Assembly: GCA_029207755.1 (NCBI GenBank)
Contig: JARCOQ010000016.1
Coordinates: 10,507,307-10,571,306 of the forward strand
Length of the DNA stretch: 64,000 bases
Reading direction: 5' to 3'
From: Chamaea fasciata
Lineage: Eukaryota > Chordata > Aves > Passeriformes > Sylviidae
Shown here piece after piece: positions 10,601 through 22,639 of this stretch. Numbering within the stretch: position 1 is the stretch's first letter; each line of letters opens with the position of its first letter. The translations under genes were made by a program, and so were the position numbers. The notes under the pieces were generated by a model. It saw nothing but the letters and a program-made list of their open reading frames with translations. It ran no database searches and had not been told where the DNA came from.

Positions 10601-13600
10601 CAGACTGATGTCTCACCCTCAGCTTTGAGACTGATCCTGATACCTATTTTTTTGTTTGTTTGTTTAGACCAGGCAAAAATGTTTGTTAAAGTCTTCGCTG
10701 AAATTGATCGGATGCCCCAGCTTCTTGCTTATTATTACAAGTGTCACAAGGTAAGTGTTTTGGTAACATTTTAACACTGAGGAATCAAAGTCGGAATTCT
10801 TGCTGGGCTCCGACTGCAGAGGGAGCTGCTGCCCCGCGGATCTCAGCTGTGCTGTGGTGGGGGATGGCTCCTGTTCCTCTCTGTGTTTCCTTCTCCGACT
10901 TCTCTTGCTGGCTCTGACCAGCTTTGGTTACTCCCAGTGCTGCAGGAGTAATTCTCCCTTCGGGTCCTTGTGTCCCTTCCTGCAGCAGACACGGGATATG
11001 TGTGTTCTGCTGGATTTCTCTGTGCCTCATGGTTTTGCTTTGCTTTCTGTGGATGTGGCTATGTCAGCAGTAACTTTATTACTGCAACTTGCCAGCTGCT
11101 GACTTTTGTAAACCCTTTTCAGGTAAGATTAAAAGTTGGAATTCCAGACAGTTCTGTAGCCATAACCTGAGCTTCAAATTTCTCACATGACTGTGACTTC
11201 TGAGGATTAAGTTCAAGGCTGGGGCTTGCCAAGTATTTCAACTATTATGTGGGGGGTATCAGTTGCAATCTCATTTTATGAGTAAAATACCGATGTTAAT
11301 TAAATCTTTGAATCACTGAGAAGCCTCAAGCTTCATGCTGAAAGTCTTTTCCTTCTGTGGTGCTGAATTACATGTTACACTGAAATATGGAGAGGGGAGC
11401 AAGGGTGAGCCTCATATTTTGGCAGAATTGCTGTACATGGGGAGTGCTGGGTTTGGCACAACAAAAACAAGACCTGTGGCCTGTCATTTTTTTTTTTTTC
11501 TCAGATGGTTCTGTTTCCCCTCAGGTGCAGCTGGTGGCCGTGTGGCAGGAGCTTTGCCAGAGTGACCTGAGCTTGAACCGCCAGCTGAGCGAGCTGTATG
11601 ACACCCTCCTGGGGACCTGGCACGCCCAGCTCCAGTGGGCAGCACAGGTGCAGTGACAGGCTCCTGCAGGGGCAGGAGGGGACAGGCTTGGTCACCCTCT
11701 GATTCCTCACAAAGCTCTGAAGAGCTCATGCTGCTCGCCCTGAGTTACACTCTGGGCCTGATTGGTGCCGGGTGGGATTTGCAGCCCACTTACTGTTCCT
11801 TGTCCAGCCTTTGCAGGCAGGGTTTGAGCTCTGCTGTTTCACCAGCAGCAAGGTTGCTGTGTTATTGACATCAAAGCTGCTCTATCACTTTCATCGGTAT
11901 CTTAAGTTAGAACTAATTTGTTGGTGTTATAAATGTGTTCTGTTGCAAGACATTTGAAATGCCTGAATTGCTTTATCACTTGGCCTGGAGGAAGCCCTCA
12001 AGGTCATGCTGGACTGATGCATGTTGCTCTGTGTAAGATATCTGAGGGCTTCTGCTGTAACCCCTTGGAGTCTGTGTGCTTGTTTTCCCTGCCAAAAATA
12101 ATGTAGGATCAAAAAAAGATTTTGTCCTTTGGTGAAATGAAGAAATAAGTTCATATTGTTGAAGAGTTTTTCATCCATGAAGGGTAAGAGATTCTTATCT
12201 TCATGTCACAAAGCCAGTGTCAGTGCAAGGCCTGTGTTGCAGAGGAGCTCAGTGTTTCCTTGAAATGTATTTTTTCTGCCTAATGATTCGATGTGACTTA
12301 GAGGCCAGATGTCAGGTTACATTTTAGCAGATATTCTTTGAACTGGGGATTGTGAGAAATGGCACGTGGGGCACAGCTCCTGTCACTCAATCTCCTGTGT
12401 TACTTCTGCTTTCTGAAAAACTCTGGGACCTTTTTGATAGTAAACCCAGCTTTCAAAGCTAATGAGCAGAATAACTGATGAAAAAGTCACAGTGAAGGCT
12501 GTAAAAAGTTTTATGCTGGTGGAGTGGCTGATTCTCAGCTGATTACAGGCTTTCTAGCCTTTCCACTTCTGACTTCTGCCTATCTGACCAGTAATTTGGC
12601 TTGTGATGTAGTCCTGTTTCTTCATATTTTACTGATTCATGTTGTTTCCCAACACACCTGTGTAAACTGAGTGCTCTGTTTCAAATGCCCTCTTCTGCCA
12701 GGTGTTTTTTGAATCACTGTAGTGCCTGTGTTCTTCTGAGTTCAATTTTTGACCTGTGCCTGTCTTCTAGTTTCTTGGTGGCTGTACTCAAAGCACAGCA
12801 GTAAATATGCACTGCCCCAGACTTGCAGTCAGGCTGTCCCATGTGCTAAGTAAGTGTGGCTCTTGCAGCCTTAGCAGACTGCTTCTGGGCTGTCCACCCC
12901 TTGTGAGGTGTTTCAGGTTTGGAAGCTGCCTGCTGCGCTCTGCTGCTGTGTGTTCCTCTCAGGTGATGTGCTTTTGCCAGTAGCTGTTCTGCTGCTGCAG
13001 GTTTTCAAGAACCCCCATGAAATCGTGACTGTGCTGTTGATTCAAACTCTGGGAGCTCTGGTGCCTTCCATCCCTGTGTGCCTCAGCACTGCCATGGAGA
13101 GGACAGGCCAGGATACCAAGCTGACCCAGCTGCTGGAGTTCCACGATGCCACTGTCCACTTTGCCAAGGGGCTGGAGGTGGCCATGCTGCCAAACCTGAG
13201 TAAGACTCTGGCTCTGAACTCTGTCATTCTATGCTGTCCCCTTTGTGAATTCCCACTGTGGGGTTTTGTTGAGTTTTGGGTGGAGGGAGGGATTATCTCT
13301 TCTAAGCGATGCCAGTTCCTCGGTGCTTGCACCTTTGTGTTTGTGTGTGTATCTTACACTGGGGCTGTTGACACAACGCTGAGTTTCCTGAAGCAGCTCT
13401 GTCCTGAGCATGCTGGCTCTGCAGGGTAAATAGCATTTAGCACTTCTCCTTTTACAAGCTTTACTGTTTCTTCTGTCTCCCAGACGAGGAAATGTCTCCA
13501 GGGAGGCAGCGAGACCCATTGTGAGAGATCACAAAGCAGAAAAGTTGAGGAGTTTCCTGGAATTGTCACACCTCATTAAACAAGAGAAAACCTGCTTGAA

Positions 13601-16600
13601 GGCTGCATCCATTGGATGCTTGTATTTGATTTTGTAACTTTTCTGTTGCTACTGGCTCAGGGTTTAATCAAGTGACAATGCCCAGTGTTTTTTTTCTGAA
13701 CTGTTGGTAGTTTTTCCCCAGCAGCATCCTCAGTGTTTGTTTCCAAATCTGCCCTATGCTTTGCTCTCTCTGGGACATTTGTCATTTTGGTCATGATTGC
13801 TGAGTAATTCCCACAAACCACACAGCAGTGAGATGCTGTGTTTGCACAAGTTTACACCTGACTGGAGCTGCTGACTATTTATAGACTCTTATGAATTTGG
13901 TGGGGCTGCTTCAAAGGCTGGCTATGGGAAAATCCAAAATTAAAGCTAATGGAGCATTCTGATGCTGTGCTTCCTGTGTTTGGTTCCTCATAACATTGTC
14001 TTGAGCTGTTTAAACCCAGATTCTTTCTTGATCCTGTAAATTATGATTGCTCGGCAATGTCAGGGAGTGTGACTGTGTCTGTTGTCTCTCTGGTTGCACA
14101 CATGTCAGTCATTTTCTAGCTTAATTTGTGATTCACTATAGAAATTAGTAAAAAGGACTTGAAAAAATAATGCCAGATTCTGGAAGATGATGGAATAGGA
14201 AGAACACTGTTGAACTGTTATCTGAGTGCATTCAAGTAAAACCCCAAAGCTTTTATTTCTGTCTCTTTTAGTGTAGGGCAAGATGTTTGGGAAAAGAAAT
14301 ATCTCAAGAATGGAAAGGCCAGGTGACTCAGCTGAGGAGAGTCAAACCAGTTCCTGCTTGTGTATGTGAGGGGAGGGCTCAGCTGTGATTCACAGGGTAA
14401 TTCAGTTTGGAAGGGACCTTGGGAGATGATCTGGTCCAGTCTGCCGCTCCAAGCAGGATCTGCTGTGAGGTCAGACCGTGGTGCTTGGGATGCTGTTCAG
14501 TCTGGTCTCAAAAACGTCCAAGCACAGAGACAGTGCTGGCTTTGGACAGACTGTTCCATTGCTTTCCTGTCCTCAGGGTGTGAAAGTCTTTCCTGATATC
14601 CAGGATTCAAAGTAATTTTGGTTTGCTGCAGGTTTGAGTTTGGCAGAGCTTTGTGAGAACAGCTGGTGTCCAGTTCTGATTTGAGCAATAATCATTCAGC
14701 CCTGCTTTGTGTTTGGGTTGGCAGCTCCCTGCTCAGGCATGGCACTGGGAGGCTGAGTCTGTGCTTCACGTTCAGCTCTGGCTGATGAACACTGGCACAG
14801 TAGTCCTGAGTGAATTGAATTAGTGTCAATTATTTGAAGTGTGAACTAGGCTTTCTGATAAATGAAGATTGTCCCTGTTTGATGCCGTGGGAGTAATGTG
14901 TTTCACTTCTCAGATGGTTTCAATTCTTCTGCTGTAGGTTGGAATGTTTGATAGGTTTTTGTCACCCGGACTGTTTTGGGTCAGTGAGTGTTAATTTTCC
15001 TGAGGCACTTGTTGAGGTAGAACATCTTGGTTTTAGGAAGCAGGTAGAGATAATAATCTTGTTTCTAAAAAAATAAAAAAACAATCTGTGTAGTTGAGAT
15101 TGAAGCTGTTGGGCAGCATTCCAAGCCTGTGCAGGCAGTATGCTCTAGTGGAAGAACTGCATGTAGCTTGAAATGAGGCTTTTAGTAGCATATTCATCTC
15201 TTTGTAAACTAAACATCTGATTCTTTGTAGAGGAGCAGAACCTGGTGAAAGTGATGGAGCTGGTGGAAGTGGTGTATGCTCCATACAAGCCCTATCAACT
15301 CGAGTATGGAGACCTGGAAGAAGAGAATCTCCTCATCCAGATCAGTGCAGTGCCCTTGGTAATGTACCAGTCTTTGCTCAGCTGTCCAGGGAGAGGCTGA
15401 AGCTTCCCCTAAACATCTTTGTCACAGTTACTGCTCTCTTATATTTCCTTTTATTTGTAGAAGATTCTGCTGTTGGCAGAACTGTTTTTCCTTGAGGTGA
15501 ACACAGGGCTTGGCAGCCTGGCCATTGTTACAGTCCATGGGCAGGAGGGTGGAGGCACCAGCATGGTTCTGCCTTAGGAGTTAGACAAGAATGGAAGATA
15601 CCTGAGAGCACTGTGTTACACAAGGTGTGTTTTCTCTATTGCCTGGAAGAAGAGTCAGGCTCGGCTTTGTTGTTACTGTTGTTTTTAGGAGCATTGGGAA
15701 GTGATTGATTGTGTCCAGGAGCTGAACCACTCGGTCAACAAACTCTTCATTCTGGCGGCCGGAGCTGTCGACAACTGTGTCAAGCTCACGGATGGCCTGG
15801 GGGTGTGTGGGCTGCTGAAGGCCCTGAAGGCCCTCTTCTCAAAGTAAGGTGCCTTTAGGTACTGCTCCATTTATCCTGAGCCAGTAGTGAGTGTGGCCAA
15901 GGACTTCGTAGTTTATGGAAAATGACTGAGAGCAAAAAGTGTCTCTGACCGTACCATGAGTCATCAGTATCCCTCTTGCTGCTTCACTCGAGCACAGGCT
16001 GTTTTCTAGGGGAGAAATAGAAGATTTTGTGGCAAAATCAAAGGCTTGCCAGGTGTTTTCTCTTCTGGTTGGGCAGAGTTTTCACTTTTAATAAATACTT
16101 TTGAAGGAGAAAATGTTTCCCAAAATAAGGCAAATTAGGCTGATGAAAGTAGATCTCAGTGGGGAAATAAGTCTAGAGGTTGAACTCGATCGTCTTGGAG
16201 GTCTTTTCCTACCTTACTGATTTAATGAATACACAGTCACAATATCACAGACAAGTGACCTCACATTCAGGATCTGCCTGTAAATGTGAGATACCCCACG
16301 AGTTAGGTTCACTCTTAGTTCTCGTCTTAAAGTATCACTTTCCTATTCCTATACTGATTTACTCCTTATTCCTTCACGATACTGAAAGAGCTGCTCACAA
16401 GGTATGAATCAGATATTGCTGCCCTTTGGGAAGGGGGAAGAGGAAAGCACAAACCTCTGATCTCACCTTCTTTATAGGCAATTACAGAGCAATGTACCTG
16501 CCTCTAGCTTATGGGCATTATTAAAAAGAAAATGGGGGTGTGTAGAAAACAGAATGTTCTTCTTTTTATCCGTGTTCTCATCTGGGGAGTAGCTGAGAAA

Positions 16601-19600
16601 ACAAATTCATGAGATTGTTGTCACCATGTTCCTGGAGTAAGGGCCAAGTGATGTTGGAGTAGCAGGAACCGTATCAACTTTTTCTGGTCTTTCCTAGGAA
16701 ATGGTCAATGTAGTGGTAACTAAAATGTCTTACTCCTTCCTTCTCACGGGCAGGGAGAGCTCCTGGTAATCCACAGGCAGCAAACTGAGCAGCCACACAG
16801 CATCTTTCACACTCCTTGTCTTCTGGTCTAGGCTTGAGTGGGCTGTGGCTGATCAGTTCTTCACATCCACCTGTTTGGAGTGGAACCAGAGTGTCTCTTC
16901 TGTACTGTGTTTAGTATTTCTGGTTCTTGTTTGGCCCTTGCAGAGGACTGACTGAGAAAATCACAAGACATGTTTTTGTGCTGCTCTCCAGCCTGTTCTA
17001 TTATGCTGGTGCTTCTCCTTTTCTCCCTGCAGGTATACATCTGACTTCACAAACACACTGCAGTCTATACGAAAGAAATGTAAACTGGATGATGTCCTGG
17101 CAGATTCCCTGTTCCAGGAGGACTGGACTGCATTCCAAAACTCTGTCCGGTAAAGAGTTTGTTTTTTTTTGTCCGGCTCAGAGCTGATTTTTGTATCAAA
17201 GCTGAAAGAGAGCTACTTGGGGCCAGTTTACACAAGTTCTCAGTGCAGAACACAGGGCTGAGCTCACTGTGCTGCTGGGAGCACCAGTGTCAGCCATGGC
17301 TTCTGGCATGGGGAGGGCTGTGGGGCTCCCCACCCTGCTGGAGCAAGGCTGCATCTCATACCACTTGTAATATTGGCAGCTCTTAGAATTTTTCCCAGTG
17401 TCACTGAGCTGGCCTTCCCCACGATGACAAGAAGTAGCATGTGGATGAGGCCATTGGGCAAAAAACAAATCAGTGTTATCAAATGGATGCAGAGCTAATC
17501 ACCAAATGACTCTTGACACATGTGTGGACTGTGGTTTGGTTTTGGCATTTCATAATTACTTGACATGGATCTGAGGTAGGTTCTCTGAGGAGGGTCTGGC
17601 ATTATCTGCCTCAAATCTCAAAGTGTGTTTTTGTCTTGTTCTTTCCCAGGATCATTTCCATTTGTGGTGAACTCCTTCGCCAGTGTGGAGACTTTGAGCA
17701 GCAGCTGGCCAACAGGTGAGCACTGGTGACCTTAATTCACGAGCTGTCAACGTAGAAACCAAGTTAAAAGAAAACAAACCCCAAACCCCAAGGTGCCTTT
17801 GTTGCATAGACCATGAAGGGAAAGCCACCACTGATTCCCCTTCCCCATGCTTTGACATGTCAGAGATGGGGCACGGACTGTTCTGCTCAGTCATGTTCCC
17901 TGAGACAGCCCCAAGAATCCTTTTCCTTGGATACCTGGCTGGCCACCAATGGGCTGCCAGATGGGGGTCAGGAAGGAATTTTCCACCAGATCAAATTGGC
18001 AAGATCCTCACCCTTGTGACATGAATCACGTGCTGAAATGAGTGTAGGTGTGCCTTACCTGATGGGTTCCCTGTAACCTGAGGAGTGTAGGCACAGGCAG
18101 GACGTGGGTCTTGCAGCTCCTTGTTGTAAGCAGCGCTCTGCTCAGCCTGTGGTTCCGTGGAGTGCTCGGTGTGACTGCAATAGAGCCCAGCCTGCAGTGC
18201 TCAGTGGGGTCCCACTGCCCTCATGTTCCCAGAGCACAAGCCCCTCTGTCCTCTCAGCACTTCTGCAGCTGGATGAGAGGATTGGCTGCAATTGGAGTCT
18301 CCATCAGTGAATGTCTCCCTTGAAGTCACTCAAGGGGGGTGCTGGTCCTTGGACCAGCATGAGGACAGGACTGCTGAGTCCAGAGCATTCTGCTGGTGAC
18401 TTGTGTACTCATTTCTAGGATTTTGTCAACTGCTGGGAAGTATCTCTCGGACTCGTACAGCCCTTGCAGTTTTTCTGGCTTTCAGGACACCAGTTCTGCA
18501 GAAAAGAAGAGCTCCATAAAAAATCCCTGGCAGGAATACAATTACCTCTTGAAGGAGAATCCATCCGAGTATGCCAGCCTTATGGAAACACTTTACACTC
18601 TGAAGGTACCCTAGTGCCTGGAGAGGCTGCCTCTATTACAGTCTGCTCTTGGGCCCATGCTGGGTAGATGACACCAGGATTCCCCCTCCAGTCTAATGAC
18701 TTTTCATGCTGAGCTGCAGCCTTTCCATGGGCTGTGTTCTACAGAGACACTGATACACAGAGAGATGAAGTGTCCAAACCCAGGAAGTCTGGACTCATTC
18801 CATCTCTCCCCAGATCCTGGCTCTGCTTTGTGAACATGCCCTTATCAGCTTCGGTGAGGGAGATTTTATCTCAGCGAGCATTGGGAAGGTTGTGTTGGAG
18901 CCATCTCAAATTCTGGAGCCCACACACCACCTTCTGAGGCTTTCTTTGCCCTGTCCAGTTTGAAATGGAATTCTGCAGGATCATTCATGCATGGATCTGT
19001 GCATAGGGTAGAATGGCTTTAGTTATCTTCTTGTGGATCTGGGTTATGTTTGCCATCATTGGTCACGTGGAGTAGTGAATTCAAGCTTATGAGTTTTATT
19101 TCCTCAAAATGTTTTGATTTCTTTTGCACTTGGTTTACCTGCAACTTTTGTGGTTCCACCTTCAGTGTAATGTGTTTGCCTTTAAACCTTGACTAAACTG
19201 TCCAGTTCCACAGGTACTCTTCAGGTAGAACTTAATTCCATGCAGGGCATCAGTTGTGCCCTTTGAGTAAAAGGCGGCTTTGCCATCTTCTCTGCAAGTT
19301 TCTCAGTACCCAGCATGTGCCAGAGCCTGGAATGTGATCCTGATTCCTTGTCCTGCAGTTCAGGGAGCAGTGGCAGTTTCTGTCTTGAATAACTGCGTGG
19401 AACAGGTCATTCCAAAGGAAACAGGCTGTGCCATCACAGAGGGGAGCTCTGCTGCACAAGGAGGGCCTCATAAAACCTCTGCAGGCATGTTAACACATCC
19501 CCTCTGTGGCTGCTTGGGTGGCTTGTGAGTGTAAATGTTTTTGTGTGTGTGTCAGGAGAAAGGCACCGGCACCCAGACGCTGCTGTCGCCGTCGCGAGTG

Positions 19601-22125
19601 GCCCTGAGCCGCCTGAACCAGCTGTCCCATCACCTGGCCTTCGACTCAGTGTTCCTGCGCATCAAACAGCAGCTGCTGCTGGTGCCCAGGATGGAGGTGG
19701 GCACTGGGGCCTGGCCTGAGCTCTGCAGCTCTGCAGGGTTTCCCTGGGGGGTCCCTTGGGTCAGCGTGGCTTATCTGTCTCCTGCTCAGAACGGTTCTCT
19801 CTGGTGCCACATTTCTCCCAGGAGCTGCAGGCAGTGGAAGTTTCCCTTCCCTCACCCACAGCCTTTGCAGCACAGGTGTTCGAAGGCTCTGGTGTTTGTT
19901 TGAGGTGTTGCTTTTCTGACCCGTGTGTGCATGTTTCCTTCAGGGAGCTGGGTAGAAAAAGGGTGGGTGTTTTGGGCCTGAGGGATAACATGGTAAACAC
20001 TTTTCTCACCATCTGTGTTTGGCTTCCTAGAATCCCTTGGGTAGTCACAGTTCATGTTGTTGGGTCACCCCTTTCTAAAATACTGACAGGCTTCATGTTC
20101 TGGGAAGTCATTGATTCATCCCGCACTTCCTGCTTTACAGGGCTGGAGTTCTGGTGGTATTGGTGAGACCCTGACAGATGACCTGCCAAACTTCAGCCTG
20201 ACCCCTCTGGAATATATCAGCAATGTAAGAGAACTCAACTGTCTTTCTGCTCTAGAAAACAAATTGCTGGGAAACACTCCAGGGAGCAAAGATTTGCTTG
20301 GAGTAGCAGTTCTCTGTACAGATCTTTCTTACCATGAGTGTTTCAGTGACTGTTTCTCTGACCTTGTGAAAAACTATTTCTTGTACCAAGTGTAATGATG
20401 CACAAGAGCCAATTTGTAGGTGAGTGAGTGGCTGTCAGGCTCAGCTCTCTGCTTGCCGGTGTATTTACTGCAGGTGACTTTTTCTCTAGTAAAGGACTTG
20501 CCTCACATTTGTTGAGTGATTCAGCTTTTGGTGCTTTTATTCTAGATTGGGCAGTACATTATGTCGCTTCCTCTGCACCTTGAGCCATTTGTCACTCAAG
20601 AGGATTCTGCTTTGGAACTGGCATTACATGCTGGAAAACTGCCATACCCTCCAGAGCAAGGTAGGGTGAGACCAAAGGCTTGGAGTATCTGGGGAAAGCT
20701 TTCCCATCCTGCCATTACATGGGTGGGATGTGTTGCAGTGGCAAAACCCTTGGAGATCCCTTTCCTATCACACTGTTTCTTCCAAGAATCTTTTAGTAAA
20801 ACCCAGGAGGAACCTCTGAATGAGTAAAACTTTTTTTGGTTTCATTCAGACTGGAAGCTTTGGCTTGGTCTGTGTGAGTTTGGTGTTCATTAAAATGGTA
20901 GTTTGGAGTCTGAAGAGATCTGTTGGGTTTTGGCTCCTGTTCATGCTCCAGGGGTCTGGCCTTACCTGCTGTGTCACTAATCCTGCTGCAGGTAACAGCA
21001 GTAGGCACTTAATGCCTTTCCCTGCAGGTTGGCAGTGTACCTGGTGTGCTCTTCATGGTGTTATTATTTCCACAGGCACTGAAGAAAGCATAGAGCTTGG
21101 TATTTACACTCTCCTGGAGCCCTCCAAAACATGCTCTTTAGTTCAGGCTTCTGCATTACTATTATGTCATCTTGAAGCATTTACATGTTGTAATGGCTTG
21201 ATAATTTTCAAAACCCTAATGAACACAGGCTGCCTTTAGGGCTGGGAAAAAACTCTTGTGAATCCTTGTCACTGCCGTGGTTTGCCAGCTGCTCCTGGAA
21301 GAGGATCCTGTAGGAGTGCCAGGCAGTGCCCTGTCCCAGCAGGTCACCCATCTGCCCTTTGGAGGTGACTTACCTGGAGAGTAATCCAGGGGAATGTTTT
21401 GGGTCTGGAGCTCATTACAGTGGTGTACAGTACAGGGAGAGTACATGACTGCTTTGATTGCCCCAAAACCAGCTGATAACTCTGACTACCTCCATGTCCT
21501 GTGGAAGGAGCAGTTCAGGTGCCATTAACCAGTGAGGACTCTGTGTTGTACAAAGCCAGCAGGGGCGGGTCAGGGGTGCTGCAGTAACGGGGACTGTGTG
21601 TGCAGGAGATGAGCTGCCCGAGCTGGACAACGTGGCTGATTACTGGCTGGGCTCCATCGCCAGGGCCACCATGCAGACCTACTGCGAGGTCATCCTGCAG
21701 ATCCCACAGCTCACACCACACTCCACCAAGCAGCTGGCCACGGACATTGGTGAGTGTGGGCACACTGGGCTCTGGGCACAGCTCACGTCACACATGGGCT
21801 GGCACCACACAGGGCTCCTGCCTGGCTGGTGGGTTCCAGCCACTGCTGCTGCCTGTGGGTGGGAGCTCTCGGGGACAGGATTTCCTCTGTCACCAGGAAC
21901 AAGGGAATCTTTCATTTCACAGTGTCTATTAAATACAAATTTTTCCTTAATTTTGCAGATTATCTCATCAATGTGATGGATGCCCTGGGCCTGCAGCCGT
22001 CGCGGGCACTGCAGAACATCGGGACTCTGCTGAAGGCCAAGCCAGAGGAGTTTCGCCAGGTTGCCAAGAGCCTGCCCCGCAGGATGGCTGCTGGCATTGC
22101 AGCCATGAGGGGCCTGGAGGGTTAG
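7677..22125 (+). CDS. COG7: COG7, conserved oligomeric Golgi complex subunit 7 (complete, 17 exons)
   Basis: Subunit of lobe B of the COG tether, needed for retrograde intra-Golgi vesicle traffic and normal glycosylation. Exons: 7677-7842, 8589-8737, 9234-9350, 9501-9669, 10668-10750, 11525-11647, 13001-13199, 15231-15358, 15689-15843, 17033-17149, 17650-17715, 18419-18605, 19556-19696, 20141-20224, 20546-20660, 21606-21749, 21959-22125. They total 2310 nt, giving 769 residues; the human protein has 770. The start has G at -3 and +4 and opens [20 protein letters not shown]. The N-terminal half is helical, with a coiled-coil-like stretch in exon 2. Conserved blocks include [37 protein letters not shown] and [15 protein letters not shown]. 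Phases agree at every junction. The C-terminus (AAMRGLEG, then TAG) lies in the first unit of a tandem repeat. Two short introns (151 bp after exon 3, 209 bp after exon 16) show how compact the gene is. Confidence 0.97.
7995..8129 (+). repeat. Three 45-bp tandem copies in COG7 intron 1
   Basis: Near-identical 45-base units start at 7995, 8040 and 8085 (each GATCCCGGCCC...GCACC), and a short partial unit follows. Because 45 is a multiple of three the array stays open in several frames and produces spurious repetitive ORFs on both strands. It lies within intron 1, 3' of the CpG island. Confidence 0.93.
8236..8417 (+). mobile_element. CR1 LINE 3' fragment in COG7 intron 1
   Basis: The stretch from GGTTGCCCAGGGCAGTG to the CCTAAATGGTCCC end has the order of motifs typical of the 3' end of avian CR1 elements in sense orientation. 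It is diverged and 5'-truncated and has no ORF. Confidence 0.65.
11648..13000 (+). other. COG7: COG7 intron 6
   Basis: A 1.35-kb intron between exons 11525-11647 and 13001-13199. I see AT-richer unique sequence and no recognisable exon, RNA gene or repeat. Confidence 0.7.
13200..15230 (+). other. COG7: COG7 intron 7
   Basis: The largest COG7 intron (2.0 kb). Apart from an inverted CR1 fragment at about 14395-14690 it appears unique. Short ORFs in it show no family resemblance. Confidence 0.7.
14395..14690 (-). mobile_element. CR1 LINE fragment, inverted
   Basis: It begins TAATTCAGTTTGGAAGGGACC and continues through GATGATCTGGTCCAG. That is the reverse complement of the conserved CR1 3' end, and more distal CR1-like sequence follows to about 14690. 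It lies antisense to COG7 in intron 7. Confidence 0.75.
15844..17032 (+). other. COG7: COG7 intron 9
   Basis: A 1.2-kb intron. Around 16165-16210 there is a short sense fragment ending GATCGTCTTGGAGGTCTTTTCC that resembles the last tens of bases of a CR1 element. Nothing else is recognised. Confidence 0.6.
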
Positions 22126-22504
22126 CACTGTCCTCCCTGCCTCTGGCATTGCAGCCAGGAGGGGCCTGCAGGGTTAGCTCTGCCCTCCTGTATCTGGCAT
22201 TTTGGCCATGAGGGGCCTGGAGTCCCAGCTCTGCCCTCCCTGCCTCTGGCATCGCAGCCAGGAGGGGTCTGGAGTCCCAGCTGTGCCCTCCTGCCTCTGG
22301 CATCACTGCCAGGAGGGGCCTGGAGTCCCAGCTGTGCCCTCCCTGCCTCTGGCATCACTGCCAGGAGGGGCCTGCAGTGCCAGCTGTGCCCTCCCTGCCT
22401 CTGGTATCACAGCCATGAGGGGCCTGCAGTGCCAGCTGTGCCCTCCCTGCCTCTGGAATCACTACCAGGAGGGTGTTGGAGTGCCAGCTGTGCCCTTCCC
22501 GCTG
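22091..22504 (+). repeat. Minisatellite of eight 51-52 bp units spanning the COG7 stop codon
   Basis: Units start at 22091, 22143, 22194, 22246, 22297, 22349, 22401 and 22453, each beginning CTGG and containing a version of GCAGCCATGAGGGGCCTGGAG. Unit 1 is the coding end of COG7 with its stop codon. Unit 2 still carries the GGGTTAG of the stop region, and later units have lost it. The array thus appears to have grown from the end of the coding sequence into the 3' UTR. Confidence 0.93.
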
Positions 22505-22608
22505 CTGGCCCCTGCTCAAGTACTTACCTCCTCAGATTGGTTTTCATTTCTGCAAGGACACTGAAAAGATCTCTGGGGACTAGGGGAATTTATTTCAGAC
22601 TAACTTTT

Positions 22609-22614
22609 AATAAA
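22609..22614 (+). terminator. COG7: COG7 polyadenylation signal AATAAA
   Basis: AATAAA lies 484 bases after the COG7 stop codon, just beyond the tandem array, and is followed by T/G-rich sequence (TGTCTTTGTCTAGG). It is the first canonical signal I find on this strand after the stop. Confidence 0.65.
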
Positions 22615-22639
22615 TGTCTTTGTCTAGGAAAAGCTTGTT

